A stretch of DNA of 64,000 nucleotides from Aequorivita sp. (GCA_030690315.1 JAUYGY010000025.1:124001-188000); one strand, 5' to 3'; positions 28,818-39,955 are shown, numbered from the stretch's first letter. Notes: a model not told the origin generated them from the sequence alone. Made by a program: numbers and translations.

Positions 28818-29447
28818 TTATCCTTTATATTTTAAGGGTAAGTGCACAACGCTTTTGGTTTCGAAAAATTCTTCCTCGAAAAAATCACTTAACGGAAATA
28901 CGGTGGCTGTCTGATATACTTTTAATTCATCCACCAAATCACCACCTTTTAAATACAGGATGCCATTTTTTCGTTCGTGTAAATTTTTCTTTGCAATCTT
29001 ATCGTTCACCCAATGAACAAAAGTCTCCATTTGGGCAACTGCGCGGCTTACAATAAAGTCATATTTTCCCGAAACAGTCTCCACTCGGGCATTGGTAGTT
29101 TTCACATTTTCAAGCTTCAGCCCTGCCACAACATCTTCCACCACTTTTATCTTTTTCCCAATACTGTCCACAAGATGAAAATTCACTTCGGGGAAAAGAA
29201 TGGCCAACGGAATGCCCGGAAAACCACCCCCTGTGCCCACATCCAAAATGGTAGCGCCCGGAAGAAATTCTTGAATTTTAGCGATGCCAAGTGAATGGAG
29301 CACGTGACGAAGATACAGTTCTTCAATATCCCTTCGGGAAACTACATTTATTTTTAAATTCCAGTCTTCATATAGCTCTTGCAATTTCGCAAATTGACTT
29401 TTCTGAATATCAGTTAATTGGGGAAAATATTTTAATACCAGTTCCAT
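28818..29447 (-). CDS. rsmG: 16S rRNA (guanine(527)-N(7))-methyltransferase RsmG
   Basis: NVVSRRDIEELYLRHVLHSL; ILDVGTGGGFPGIPLAILFPEVNFHLVDSIGKKIKV. Confidence 0.95.
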   Translation of the reverse strand: MELVLKYFPQLTDIQKSQFAKLQELYEDWNLKINVVSRRDIEELYLRHVLHSLGIAKIQEFLPGATILDVGTGGGFPGIPLAILFPEVNFHLVDSIGKKIKVVEDVVAGLKLENVKTTNARVETVSGKYDFIVSRAVAQMETFVHWVNDKIAKKNLHERKNGILYLKGGDLVDELKVYQTATVFPLSDFFEEEFFETKSVVHLPLKYKG

Positions 29448-29526
29448 ATGTTAATTTCTATCACAAAAGTAGGGCATGTATGATAAATTAAACGTTTTGG
29501 AACCTTACTTTTAAACAAAAGATGAT

Positions 29527-29534
29527 TATTTTTG
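29527..29534 (+). promoter_or_regulatory. -7 element TATTTTTG upstream of desaturase
   Basis: Matches TANNTTTG, ~40 nt upstream of TTG start. Confidence 0.45.
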
Positions 29535-29573
29535 TGACTTTCACAGTAAAAATCCCCAGTTAAACAATACATT

Positions 29574-30674
29574 TTGACATATACGAATCTAAATTTTTCA
29601 CGGGTTGACAGCGCCAAATTCTTCAGAACCCTGAACACGCGCGTTAACGAATATTTTAAAGACAATAAAATTGCACGAACAGGAAACTGGAAACTTCACG
29701 TTAAAACCGTGATAATGTTTTCAATTTACTTAACTCCGTACTTTTTAATGCTTACGCTCGATTTACCGGGCTGGTTGCAATTAATTTTCACAGTGGTTAT
29801 GGGCATTGGCATGGCCGGCGTGGGCATGAATGTGATGCACGATGCAAACCACGGTGCCTATTCCTCCAAAAAATGGGTAAACAAAGTAATGGGCAGCAGT
29901 ATGTACATTCTTGCGGGAAATGTATATAATTGGCAAGTACAGCACAATGTTCTTCACCACACTTACACTAACATTCATGGTCATGACGAAGATTTGGAAG
30001 CTGGACGGATTCTTCGATTTTCACAGCATTCAAAATGGCACAAGTTTCATAAATTTCAGCATTTGTACAGTATTTTCTTTTATGGGTTATTGACCTTCAA
30101 CTGGGTCCTTACCACAGATTTTACTCAGACCAAACGCTATTTGGCTCGTAAGCTTTCCTATGGCAAACTGCCAAAACCCATTACCCAATGGAGTATTTTA
30201 GTGATTACCAAATTAATTTATATGTCTCTGTGGATAATAATCCCACTTCTGTTTTTCAACATCGTTTGGTGGAAAATTTTAATTGGCTTCTTTATTATGC
30301 ATTATGTTGCAGGCCTTATATTAAGTATAGTTTTTCAACTTGCGCATGTGGTTGAGGATACTGATATATTATTGCCGGACGAAAGCGGGACTATGAAAAA
30401 CACTTGGGCCATTCATCAGTTATATACTACTGTGAACTTTTCAACAACCAACAAGATTGTGAATTGGTACACTGGCGGCTTGAACCATCAAGTAGAACAC
30501 CATATTTTTCCGAACATCAGCCATATTCATTACAAGAATATTTCAAAAATTGTAAAAAGCACTACGAAAGAATTCGACTTACCCTATAAAGAATATAAAA
30601 CAACCCGACGGGCACTTATTGCACATTTCAGACATTTAAAAGAAATGGGATTAAAGCCTGCCGTACCCGCATAA
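29574..30674 (+). CDS. Membrane fatty acid desaturase / acyl-CoA desaturase (apparent TTG start)
   Basis: Histidine boxes HDANHGAY, HNVLHHTYTN, HQVEHHIFPNISH. Confidence 0.92.
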   Translation: MTYTNLNFSRVDSAKFFRTLNTRVNEYFKDNKIARTGNWKLHVKTVIMFSIYLTPYFLMLTLDLPGWLQLIFTVVMGIGMAGVGMNVMHDANHGAYSSKKWVNKVMGSSMYILAGNVYNWQVQHNVLHHTYTNIHGHDEDLEAGRILRFSQHSKWHKFHKFQHLYSIFFYGLLTFNWVLTTDFTQTKRYLARKLSYGKLPKPITQWSILVITKLIYMSLWIIIPLLFFNIVWWKILIGFFIMHYVAGLILSIVFQLAHVVEDTDILLPDESGTMKNTWAIHQLYTTVNFSTTNKIVNWYTGGLNHQVEHHIFPNISHIHYKNISKIVKSTTKEFDLPYKEYKTTRRALIAHFRHLKEMGLKPAVPA

Positions 30675-30679
30675 TAATT

Positions 30680-31867
30680 ATGGATCAAAGACTTTCAAAA
30701 CGCGTGAATGAGATGGCAACCTCAGCCACGCTGGCAATGGCTGCAAAAACTAGAGAATTAAAAGAACAGGGCGTTGACGTTATTGGTTTAAGTCTTGGAG
30801 AACCAGATTTCCCAATTCCGGAATATGTGAAAGAATCTGCTATTCAAGCCATTGAAGATAATTACCACGCTTACACTCCCGTTGATGGTTATGGCGATCT
30901 AAAGAAAGCCATCATCACAAAATTCAAAAGAGATAACAATTTAACTTATAAACCTTCACAAATTGTGGTTTCAACCGGTGCAAAGCAATCGTTGGCAAAT
31001 TTAACGATGGTTTTATTGAATGATGGCGATGAAGTTTTATTGCCTGCCCCCTATTGGGTAAGTTATGCAGACCAATGTAAGGTTGCTGGCGGAATTCCAA
31101 AGGAAATTCCAACGTCAATCGAAACTGATTTTAAGGTAACTGCAAAAGCACTTGAAAAAGCAATTACCCCAAAAACAAAAATGATAATCTACAGCTCTCC
31201 CTGCAATCCGAGTGGATCGGTTTACAGCAAAAAAGAGTTGCGGGCACTGGCCGATGTTTTGGTGAAATATCCTGAAATCATAGTTATCAGCGATGAAATT
31301 TACGAACATATCAATTTTATTGGAGCACACGCTTCCATGGCTGAATTTGATGATATGTATGATAGAACTGTTGTAGTGAACGGGGTTTCCAAAGCTTTTT
31401 CCATGACGGGATGGCGTATTGGCTACATTGGCGGGCCCGAATGGATTGCTCGTGCTTGCGACAAAATGCAAGGTCAAGTAACCAGCGGTGCAAACTGTAT
31501 TGCCCAAAGAGCAACCATAACAGCCTTGGAAAATCCGCCCAGCAAAATAAAATTTATGGTAGATGCCTTCAAAGAAAGAAGAACATTAATATTGAATTTA
31601 CTTTCCGAGATTGAAGGTTTTAAAACCAACAAACCCGAAGGCGCTTTTTATGTTTTCCCAGATATTTCCTATTTCTTCGGAAAAACGCTGCGCGGAAAAA
31701 ACATCAATACCGCTTCAGATTTTTCACTGTATTTATTGGAGGAAGCCAAAGTAGCAACCGTTACCGGCGAAGCTTTTGGCGATGCAAACTGCATCCGGAT
31801 TTCTTATGCCGCGTCCGAGTTAGATATAAAAGAAGCGATGCATCGAATTAAAACTTCACTTACTTAA
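30680..31867 (+). CDS. PLP-dependent class I/II aminotransferase (aspartate aminotransferase-like)
   Basis: VIGLSLGEPDFPIP; SSPCNPSGSVYSKKEL; VVNGVSKAFSMTGWRIGYIGG. Confidence 0.93.
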   Translation: MDQRLSKRVNEMATSATLAMAAKTRELKEQGVDVIGLSLGEPDFPIPEYVKESAIQAIEDNYHAYTPVDGYGDLKKAIITKFKRDNNLTYKPSQIVVSTGAKQSLANLTMVLLNDGDEVLLPAPYWVSYADQCKVAGGIPKEIPTSIETDFKVTAKALEKAITPKTKMIIYSSPCNPSGSVYSKKELRALADVLVKYPEIIVISDEIYEHINFIGAHASMAEFDDMYDRTVVVNGVSKAFSMTGWRIGYIGGPEWIARACDKMQGQVTSGANCIAQRATITALENPPSKIKFMVDAFKERRTLILNLLSEIEGFKTNKPEGAFYVFPDISYFFGKTLRGKNINTASDFSLYLLEEAKVATVTGEAFGDANCIRISYAASELDIKEAMHRIKTSLT

Positions 31868-31886
31868 TAAAATATTTTTTAAGCAG

Positions 31887-31924
31887 AAAACAGGGTTGCT
31901 AAAATTTAAGCAACCCTGTTTTCG
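31887..31924 (+). terminator. Rho-independent terminator
   Basis: AACAGGGTTGCTTAAA-type stem: AAAACAGGGTTGCTaaaatttAAGCAACCCTGTTTTC. Confidence 0.8.
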
Positions 31925-31982
31925 TTTTGGAAATTATCTGTAATTTAGACCCTTCGTATATTAATTATAAACAAATCTTATT

Positions 31983-34895
31983 ATGAAACTTAAAATTACA
32001 CTATTACTAGTTTTCTTTGCTTTCGTCTTTCAGGGCCAAGCACAGGAAAAAACAAAAGCAACATACGTGGGCACGGTAGGATCTGTTGTTCATGTACCTT
32101 CAATCGCTTCCCAAACAGATTTAGCTCCTGCGAGAGTTAAAAAACAAGTAATGGAAGACGGAAGAGCTTCAAAAAACATAGTAGTTCCTGGAAAAGATCC
32201 CCAAACGGAAGATGATTATTTTGTGAGAAATCCAAATCCGTTGGAACAAAAAATTAATGGTAGAGCCCCACTTTTGGTATTTGATGCTGCCTCTTCAAGC
32301 TCACAACCTACAGACCCATCCATTGGTGTTGGGCCAAATCATGCTGTTGTAGTATTCAATACCGGTTTCAGAATATTTGACAAAAGTGGAAATCCGCTTA
32401 CTGGACAAATTTCACCAAACCCTACAATCTTTCCAAACGGAGGTTGTTGTGATCTTACCATTTCATATGACAATGCTGCCGATAGATTTGTAATGACCTT
32501 TTTGGGCAACGGCGCACAAATTGCTGTTTCTGATGGTCCAGATCCAGTAAATGATGGCTGGTACGTTTATACCATTCCTCAAATTAACGATTACCAAAAA
32601 CTTTCCGTATGGAGTGATGGCTACTATATGACCGATAATACTGGCGCCACCAACAAGATTTATGCTATGGAAAGAACAAAAATGCTTGCGGGCGACCCAA
32701 CGGCACAAATTATTGGTTTCCCACTTCCAGGCATTATAACAAGTGGTTTTTATAGCCCACAGGCTTTAAATGTTACTAACAATAATCTTCCTGCAGCAGG
32801 TGGTCTGCCAATTATTTATTTGCAAGACGATGCTTGGTCAGGTGTTTCAGAAGACCACGTGAAACTTTGGACAGTTGATGTAAATTGGACAAGCCCAGGA
32901 AGCTCAACTATTTCTGCTCCAAGTGAATTGATAACCGCCCCTTTTATTTCTGTATTTGATGGTGGAAGTTTTTCAAACTTAGCACAACCGGGTGGTGGTG
33001 CAGATATTGATGCGCTTCAAGCAACCATTATGAACCAAGCACAATTTAGAAAATTTTCAGGTCATAATTCGGCCTTATTTAACTTTGTAGTAGATACCGA
33101 TGCTTCTGGAGGTGAACTTGCAGGAGTGCGCTGGTTTGAGCTTCGCCAATCTGCCGATGGCCAGCCTTGGTCTATTTATCAAGAAGGCACTTATACTTCG
33201 CCGGACGGAAAACACGCTTGGCATGCAAGTATGATGATGGATGTTCAAGGAAATATTGGTATGGGATATTCCGGAATGGCAGGCCCAACCACTCCCGATC
33301 CAACAACCAAAAGAGTGAGCTCATACTATACAGGACGTTTCGCAAACGACCCATTGAACACAATGACAATTGCCGAAGAATTGATTGCATCTGGAAATGA
33401 AAATATTCCTGGTCTTCGCTACGGCGACTATAGCAAAATTGATTTGGATCCTTCCAATGACAAACAGTTTTGGTTTATCAATGAATACATGAATAGCGGA
33501 AGAAAAGATGTTGTTGGGGTTTTTCAAATAGCACCAAACTTTAATTTAGACGCAGGGGCCGTAGCTATTACCGCACCCGTTTCAGGAGCATTGACAAATA
33601 GTGAGCAGATTACTATAACGATTTTTAACTATGGCCAAAACGATATTTCAAATTTTGATGTTACCTATCAAATTGATGGCGGCGCTACGGTTACTGAAAC
33701 TTTTACAGGCACTATAGCATCTGCAGCTACGGCAAATTATACTTTTTCACAAACAGCAGATCTTTCAATTGAGGGACAAACCTATTCAATTACCGTTTCT
33801 ACCGATTTATCCGGCGATGAGGATTCTTCAAACGATAGTTTTACAAAAGAAGTTACTCATATTTTTGCGAATGACATTGGTGTTACGGAAATCACATCAC
33901 CTCAAAGCGCGGAAGGTTTAGGAATGGAAACCGTAACCCTAACTATCAATAATTTTGGCACAGCTACCCAATCCAATTTTGATGTTGCTTACAGCATAAA
34001 TGGCGGTACACCTGTTATTGAAAATGTTGCTGGTCCCGTGAACGCTGGCGAAAGTATTTCATATACTTTTAATACTTTGGGAGACTTTTCTGTACCAGGC
34101 TCGTTCAGACTTAATACTACCTCTTTATTATCGGGAGACTCAGATGTTGCAAATAATACTTTAGAAGTAGTTGTAGTAAATTTTGAATGTTCTTCAGAAA
34201 CCAACAACACTGTAATGACTGTAGGTCCAGACGCCGGAACCTTAACAGAATCAATTATTACCTTTACAGATGATAATTTTATAAATGATGTAAATGTTAC
34301 GGTAAACATTGATCACACTTATGATGGCGACTTAACCATAAAATTGAGAAGTCCTGATGGAACGGAAGTAGTACTAGCTGATAACGTAGGCGGTAGTGGT
34401 GATAATTTTACCAATACAGTTTTTGACGATCAAGCTGCAACACCAATTCAAGATGGCACAGCTCCATTTACAGGAACATTTAGACCTCAAGGAAATTTAT
34501 CAGCATTGGAAGGTCAATTGATTGCAGGAGACTGGACACTATCAATCTTAGATAATGCCAACCAAGATGGCGGAAACTTGAATTCTTGGTCATTACAATT
34601 ATGTGGCGCTGAACCACTCGGATTAACAGAAAATTATACTGAATCTTCTGATCTTTTAGTAATGACTGAAGACAACAATCATTTTAAAATCCAACTGCCA
34701 ACTACAGTTATAACTGAAAGGCTTACACTTTCCGTTACCAATATGTTGGGGCAAACCTTGGTTAGCTTTAGATTAGACAATAACGGAGCCGGTTACAGCT
34801 ATGATTTAGATATGAGTTATGTTTCTGCAGGAGTATATTTTGTTAGGTTAGGAAACAGAAATGTTTCGAAAATAAAACGATTTATTGTTAAATAA
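31983..34895 (+). CDS. Secreted protein with CARDB-like repeats, proprotein-convertase P-domain and T9SS sorting domain
   Basis: P-domain NVTVNIDHTYDGDLTIKLRSPDGTEVVLADNVGGSGDNF..GDWTLSILDNANQDGGNLNSWSLQLCG; C-term VTNMLGQTLV...AGVYFVRLGNRNVSKIKRFIVK. Confidence 0.85.
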   Translation: MKLKITLLLVFFAFVFQGQAQEKTKATYVGTVGSVVHVPSIASQTDLAPARVKKQVMEDGRASKNIVVPGKDPQTEDDYFVRNPNPLEQKINGRAPLLVFDAASSSSQPTDPSIGVGPNHAVVVFNTGFRIFDKSGNPLTGQISPNPTIFPNGGCCDLTISYDNAADRFVMTFLGNGAQIAVSDGPDPVNDGWYVYTIPQINDYQKLSVWSDGYYMTDNTGATNKIYAMERTKMLAGDPTAQIIGFPLPGIITSGFYSPQALNVTNNNLPAAGGLPIIYLQDDAWSGVSEDHVKLWTVDVNWTSPGSSTISAPSELITAPFISVFDGGSFSNLAQPGGGADIDALQATIMNQAQFRKFSGHNSALFNFVVDTDASGGELAGVRWFELRQSADGQPWSIYQEGTYTSPDGKHAWHASMMMDVQGNIGMGYSGMAGPTTPDPTTKRVSSYYTGRFANDPLNTMTIAEELIASGNENIPGLRYGDYSKIDLDPSNDKQFWFINEYMNSGRKDVVGVFQIAPNFNLDAGAVAITAPVSGALTNSEQITITIFNYGQNDISNFDVTYQIDGGATVTETFTGTIASAATANYTFSQTADLSIEGQTYSITVSTDLSGDEDSSNDSFTKEVTHIFANDIGVTEITSPQSAEGLGMETVTLTINNFGTATQSNFDVAYSINGGTPVIENVAGPVNAGESISYTFNTLGDFSVPGSFRLNTTSLLSGDSDVANNTLEVVVVNFECSSETNNTVMTVGPDAGTLTESIITFTDDNFINDVNVTVNIDHTYDGDLTIKLRSPDGTEVVLADNVGGSGDNFTNTVFDDQAATPIQDGTAPFTGTFRPQGNLSALEGQLIAGDWTLSILDNANQDGGNLNSWSLQLCGAEPLGLTENYTESSDLLVMTEDNNHFKIQLPTTVITERLTLSVTNMLGQTLVSFRLDNNGAGYSYDLDMSYVSAGVYFVRLGNRNVSKIKRFIVK

Positions 34896-34916
34896 TTTTT
34901 GAAGTCATAATTTTTA

Positions 34917-34952
34917 AAAAGCCCAAAGCACATTTTCTGTTTTGGGCTTTTT
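34917..34952 (+). terminator. Rho-independent terminator
   Basis: AAAGCCCAAAgcacattttctgTTTTGGGCTTTTT. Confidence 0.75.
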
Positions 34953-34992
34953 CATTAAATCTATTGCCGTATTTTTACAAAAAATTCATAGC

Positions 34993-36159
34993 ATGGCTAA
35001 AATTTTATTATTGGGAAGCGGTGAACTTGGTAAGGAATTCACCATTGCAGCCAAACGAATCGGGCAAACGGTAATTGCTGTTGATTCTTATAAAAATGCA
35101 CCCGCAGCCCAGCTTGCAGATTTTTCCGAAGTAATAAATATGCTTGATGGAAATGCACTTGATGCCATCGTTGAAAAATACAAACCAGATTACATAGTTC
35201 CCGAAATTGAAGCCATTCGTACCGAACGATTTTATGAATACGAAAAGCAAGGTTACACGGTAATCCCTTCCGCGAAAGCGGCAAATTTTACGATGAACCG
35301 GAAAGCAATTCGCGATCTTGCCTCAAAAGATTTGGGTTTGAAAACTGCCGCATACCGCTACGCAACTTCAGCCGAAAGCTTGAAAAAAGCAGTCGCAGAA
35401 ATAGGAATGCCCTGTGTAGTAAAACCGTTGATGTCTTCCAGCGGAAAAGGGCAAAGCACCATAAAAAAAGAGGGTGATATTGAAAAAGCTTGGTCGTATT
35501 CGCAGGAAGGTTCCCGTGGTGATGTAGCCGAAGTGATTGTTGAAGCCTTTGTGAATTTCAATTATGAAATAACATTGCTAACCGTGACGCAACGCAGCGG
35601 AAAAACATTGTTCTGCCCGCCCATTGGGCACAGGCAGGAACGTGGCGATTATATGGAAAGTTGGCAGCCCGCGCCTATGCAAAATGATATTTTAAAAGAA
35701 GCACAACACATGGCCCAAAAAGTAACTACTGGCCTAACCGGTTGTGGAATTTGGGGCGTTGAATTTTTTATAGCCGATGACGGTGTCTATTTTTCGGAAC
35801 TTTCCCCAAGACCGCACGATACAGGGATGGTTACGCTCGCGAAAACCCAGAATTTCAATGAATTTGAATTGCATCTTCGCGCCGTGCTCGGTCTTCCAAT
35901 TCCTGAAATAACACTGGAACGCATTGGTGCCAGTGCTGTTATTTTGGCTTCGGAGAATTCAGAAAATCCATCTTTTGAAGGTTTGGAAAAGGTAGCTTCT
36001 TCCCCAAAAACTGATTTCAGAATTTTTGGAAAACCCACTTCCCGACCCTACAGAAGAATGGGCGTTATTTTAACCCACGACAACCTTCAAGGAAATATTT
36101 CGGAAGTAACTGAAAAGGCAAAAATGTTGGCTCAAAAAATAAAAGTAATTTCAAACTAA
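34993..36159 (+). CDS. purT: Formate-dependent phosphoribosylglycinamide formyltransferase
   Basis: [36 protein letters not shown]-grasp [35 protein letters not shown]. Confidence 0.95.
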   Translation: MAKILLLGSGELGKEFTIAAKRIGQTVIAVDSYKNAPAAQLADFSEVINMLDGNALDAIVEKYKPDYIVPEIEAIRTERFYEYEKQGYTVIPSAKAANFTMNRKAIRDLASKDLGLKTAAYRYATSAESLKKAVAEIGMPCVVKPLMSSSGKGQSTIKKEGDIEKAWSYSQEGSRGDVAEVIVEAFVNFNYEITLLTVTQRSGKTLFCPPIGHRQERGDYMESWQPAPMQNDILKEAQHMAQKVTTGLTGCGIWGVEFFIADDGVYFSELSPRPHDTGMVTLAKTQNFNEFELHLRAVLGLPIPEITLERIGASAVILASENSENPSFEGLEKVASSPKTDFRIFGKPTSRPYRRMGVILTHDNLQGNISEVTEKAKMLAQKIKVISN

Positions 36160-36162
36160 CCA

Positions 36163-36190
36163 GAAACCTGAAACTTGAAACCAGAAGTTA
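36163..36190. repeat. Heptamer tandem array GAAACCT/GAAACTT/GAAACCA/GAAGT
   Basis: Direct reading; lies between convergent purT and trkH stops. Confidence 0.8.
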
Positions 36191-37693
36191 CCTATTTCTC
36201 CAGAAAAAAGGAGTGAGCAAAATAAGCACAGTAAACAATTCCAATCTTCCAATAAGCATTAAGAAACTGGACCACCATTTTGCAGCATCAGGAAGGTGTG
36301 CATAGTTATTCACTGGGCCAAGATCTCCAATAGCAGGCCCAATATTTCCCAAGGTTGATGCGGCACCTCCAAGGGCGGTTTTAAAATCCAATCCGATCCA
36401 AGAAAAAACCAAAGTGCCAATAATGAAAGAAAGCATATAAAGAATAAAAAAACCAAGTATGTTGAAAACAATAGGCTGCGGCACAGCTTTTCTGTTATAA
36501 CGAACTGGAAGAATAGCGTGCGGGTGAAGTGTTCTTTTAAATTCAAGCACCCCGTTTTTAATCATAATTATGTGGCGCATTATCTTAATTCCTCCTGCTG
36601 TGGAGCCTGCAGAACCACCCAAAAACATCAATCCGAAAAAGAAAATAGTCAAAAAAGGAGTCCACAATGTGTAATCAGCACTCACGAAACCAGTAGTAGT
36701 AATTATTGTTAGCACTTGGAAAAGTCCGTGACGTACAGCACTTTCAAACGGCCCCCAAATCATCGGGTGGCTAATACTGGAAAAGGCCACATCTGCTTGA
36801 AAATATATTACCAAAGAAGCTACAATGGTAAGCCCAATTATAAATGCTGAGTAAAGTTTAAATTCTTCATCCTGAAATATCTTTTGAAATTTTCGTTTGA
36901 ATGCGAAATAACTCAATACAAAATTGCTTCCTGCCAAAAACATAAAAACGATGATAATGTATTGTACCATTGGTTTATCGTTCCAAAAAGCCACACTGGC
37001 ATTTTTTGTTGAAAATCCGCCCGTACTCAATGTTGACAAGGAATGATTAATTGCATCGAAAAAACTCATTCCTGCAATTTTCAGTAAAACGGTTTCTGCC
37101 AAAGTGTAGCCCACATAAATAAGCCATAATCTTTTTGCAGTATCTGTTATCCGTGGATGCAGTTTGTCTCCACTAGGGCCTGGCGCTTCGGCTGCAAAAA
37201 GTTGCATCCCGCCAATTCCCAACAAGGGCAAAATTGCAATCGCCAAAACGATGATACCCATTCCCCCAATCCAATGGGTAATGCTTCGCCAAAAAAGAAC
37301 CCCTCGCGGAACACTTTCAATATCGGTTAAAATGGAAGCTCCCGTGGTGGTATAACCACTCATGGTTTCAAAAAAGGCATTGGTAAAACCTGGAATGGCA
37401 CCCGTAAAAATATAGGGCAACGTCCCGATCAGTGCCATAAAAATCCATCCAAATGCAACAATAATGTATCCTTCTCTTTTTTGGATTTCCTTTCGGTGGT
37501 TTTTGGTTAAAAGCATTATCATTCCGCCAACGCCCAGAGCCACTGTTCCAGCCAAAAGCATTTCTTTGAGCACGCCGTCATTATAATACCAACTTACAAG
37601 GGAAGATAGAAACATAAAACCGCCATTCACCATGAGCAGTAAGCCCATTAAATGTGAGATGATTTTATAATTAAGTTTGGTAAGCGAACTCAT
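36188..37693 (-). CDS. trkH: TrkH/KtrB family potassium uptake protein
   Basis: ETMSGYTTTGASIL; NHSLSTLSTGGFSTKNAS; LGGSAGSTAGGIKI; GNIGPAIGDLGP. Confidence 0.92.
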   Translation of the reverse strand: MSSLTKLNYKIISHLMGLLLMVNGGFMFLSSLVSWYYNDGVLKEMLLAGTVALGVGGMIMLLTKNHRKEIQKREGYIIVAFGWIFMALIGTLPYIFTGAIPGFTNAFFETMSGYTTTGASILTDIESVPRGVLFWRSITHWIGGMGIIVLAIAILPLLGIGGMQLFAAEAPGPSGDKLHPRITDTAKRLWLIYVGYTLAETVLLKIAGMSFFDAINHSLSTLSTGGFSTKNASVAFWNDKPMVQYIIIVFMFLAGSNFVLSYFAFKRKFQKIFQDEEFKLYSAFIIGLTIVASLVIYFQADVAFSSISHPMIWGPFESAVRHGLFQVLTIITTTGFVSADYTLWTPFLTIFFFGLMFLGGSAGSTAGGIKIMRHIIMIKNGVLEFKRTLHPHAILPVRYNRKAVPQPIVFNILGFFILYMLSFIIGTLVFSWIGLDFKTALGGAASTLGNIGPAIGDLGPVNNYAHLPDAAKWWSSFLMLIGRLELFTVLILLTPFFWRNR

Positions 37694-39042
37694 TATATGA
37701 AGAGTTTTTCAACTTTCCCGATGGATTGCGGCAAACAACAAACCACTACCCTATCGCCATTTCTGATTTCAAAATCGCCCAAGGCAATAATCCCTTCGCC
37801 ATTTCTAATCACCCCACCAATTATTGCCGAAACAGGAAAATCTATATCTTTAATTTTTTTGTTGCAAACTTTTGAATGTGAAGAAACCACAAATTCCAAA
37901 AGTTCTGCGTTCATGTTGTTAAGCTTCGTCATTGCCACAACTTCGCCTTTGCGGACGTAGCGAAAAATATTATTTGCCGCCAAAAGTTTCTTGTTAATGA
38001 GCGTGTCAATGCCAATAGAATGCGAAAGTTGAAAGTAGTCCATATTTTCCACCAAGGCGATTGCCTTTTTCACGCCTTTTGATTTTGCCACCAAACATGA
38101 CATAATATTGGTTTCGCTATTTCCAGTAACAGCGATAAAGGCGTCCATATCTTCAATAGACTCTTCAGACAGCAAATCCACATTTCTGCCATCACCGTTA
38201 ATAACAAGACAACTTGGAATATCGTCGGCAATTTCAAAAGCTTTGTCTTTACTACTTTCAATAAGCTTAACATTAAAACCGCTTTTACACAGGTCTTTTG
38301 CCGTTTTGTAGCCAATTTTGCTTCCCCCAAGAATCATCACATTTTTTATTTCCTGTCTGCTTTTTCCGGAAAGTCTGAAAATTTGATCGTCTCCTTTATC
38401 TACAGTTGTAAAATAAACTTGATCGCCTTCCTTAAATTGAGTATCTCCGCGTGGAATTATGGTGTATTGCGTTCCAAAACGTTGCAGGGCGATGGGAACA
38501 AAATGTAACTCGGGATAAACTTTTGCCATTTCCTTCACAGATTTTCCAACAAAAGCAGAAGTACGGGAAAGGCTCAAGCCAATCATCGTTAACGCGCCAT
38601 CTTCAAATTCATAACTTTCGTTGAAAGCGCTTTGGCTAAGAAGCAATTCAATTTCATTGGCAGCCAAAGATTCTGGAGAAATCAATTCATCAATTCCAAA
38701 TTTTGCAAAGCCTACTTCATCCTTTTTATCAATAAACTCGGTGTTAGAAATACGCGCAATTGTTCGTTTAGCGCCCAACTGTTTTGCTAGCACGCAAACT
38801 GTAATGTTGGTGGTTTCGCTGGAAGTTACAGCAATAACAAGATCGGTTTCACTCACTTGTGAATCCTTTAAAACCGCTATGGATGTGGAATCTCCTCGTA
38901 CTACCCGAATATCCAAATGTGCATCGGCGTGGGCCAAGGCCTCTCGGCTAGTATCTATAAGTGTAATGTTTTGCGATTCAAAAGATAGCAATTTTGCGAG
39001 GTGAAAACCTACTTCTCCGGCACCAGCAATAATAATTTTCAT
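37693..39042 (-). CDS. trkA: Trk system potassium transporter TrkA
   Basis: MKIIIAGAGEVGFHLAKLLSFESQNITLID; two RCK_N/RCK_C modules; start/stop overlap with trkH. Confidence 0.94.
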   Translation of the reverse strand: MKIIIAGAGEVGFHLAKLLSFESQNITLIDTSREALAHADAHLDIRVVRGDSTSIAVLKDSQVSETDLVIAVTSSETTNITVCVLAKQLGAKRTIARISNTEFIDKKDEVGFAKFGIDELISPESLAANEIELLLSQSAFNESYEFEDGALTMIGLSLSRTSAFVGKSVKEMAKVYPELHFVPIALQRFGTQYTIIPRGDTQFKEGDQVYFTTVDKGDDQIFRLSGKSRQEIKNVMILGGSKIGYKTAKDLCKSGFNVKLIESSKDKAFEIADDIPSCLVINGDGRNVDLLSEESIEDMDAFIAVTGNSETNIMSCLVAKSKGVKKAIALVENMDYFQLSHSIGIDTLINKKLLAANNIFRYVRKGEVVAMTKLNNMNAELLEFVVSSHSKVCNKKIKDIDFPVSAIIGGVIRNGEGIIALGDFEIRNGDRVVVCCLPQSIGKVEKLFI

Positions 39043-39199
39043 TGAACTGTTTTTTAATCCTTAAATGAATAGTTTTAAAAGCAAGCAAAATAATATTTTA
39101 AAATGAATCTTGGCAAAGATATATAATTTAAACGCATAGAAACAGAACGGCACAGGTAGTATTTATATCTGAAAACCATTTCAAATCTTAAAAAATACG

Positions 39200-39207
39200 T
39201 AGTTTTG
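39200..39207 (+). promoter_or_regulatory. -7 element TAGTTTTG upstream of ubiE
   Basis: Matches TANNTTTG. Confidence 0.55.
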
Positions 39208-39220
39208 CAGGCGCAATTTT

Positions 39221-39952
39221 ATGGAAAAGAAAATTACACCCTATAAAAATTCTTCGGAAGGAAAAAAGAAACAGGTTGAGCAGATGTTCGATACTATTTC
39301 TGAAAATTATGATGGCCTTAATAGGGTAATTTCATTGGGCTCTGATATTAAATGGCGAAAAAAAGTCATTGCAATGGTTGCCGAAAAAAATCCGAAAAGC
39401 ATTCTCGATATTGCAACCGGCACCGGTGATCTTGCCATTCAGTTTGCCGAAAAAACTTCCGCAGAAAAAATTGTTGGGCTGGATCTTTCCCACGGAATGC
39501 TTTCCGTTGCCCGCAAAAAGGTTTTGGGAAAAAAGATTTCAGAAAAAATTGAGTTCGTTCAAGGCGATTCTGAAGCTTTGCCATTTGAGGACAACACTTT
39601 TGACGCTATAACCGTTTCGTTTGGCATCCGCAATTTTGAAAATCTAGAAAAGGGGCTTTCTGAAATTCTTCGCGTCCTGAAAAAGGGTGGCATTTTTGTG
39701 GTTTTGGAAACTTCCGTTCCCACAAAATTTCCTTTTAAGCAAGGTTATTATTTTTACTCCAAAAACATTTTACCCCTCGTGGGCAAAGTGTTTTCCAAAG
39801 ATAAAGTGGCCTATAAATATTTAAGCGAAAGTGCCTCATTATTTCCCTACGGCGAAAAACTCAACAATATTTTGCGAAAAATTGGGTTTAAAGAAGTGAA
39901 AAATAAACCGCAAACTTTCGGCGTGGCAACTATCTATAATGCTACAAAATAA
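39221..39952 (+). CDS. ubiE: Demethylmenaquinone/ubiquinone biosynthesis methyltransferase
   Basis: MFDTISENYDGLNRVISLGSDIKWRKKVI; DIATGTGDLAIQ; GDSEALPFEDNTFDAITVSFGIRNFEN. Confidence 0.95.
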   Translation: MEKKITPYKNSSEGKKKQVEQMFDTISENYDGLNRVISLGSDIKWRKKVIAMVAEKNPKSILDIATGTGDLAIQFAEKTSAEKIVGLDLSHGMLSVARKKVLGKKISEKIEFVQGDSEALPFEDNTFDAITVSFGIRNFENLEKGLSEILRVLKKGGIFVVLETSVPTKFPFKQGYYFYSKNILPLVGKVFSKDKVAYKYLSESASLFPYGEKLNNILRKIGFKEVKNKPQTFGVATIYNATK

Positions 39953-39955
39953 TTT

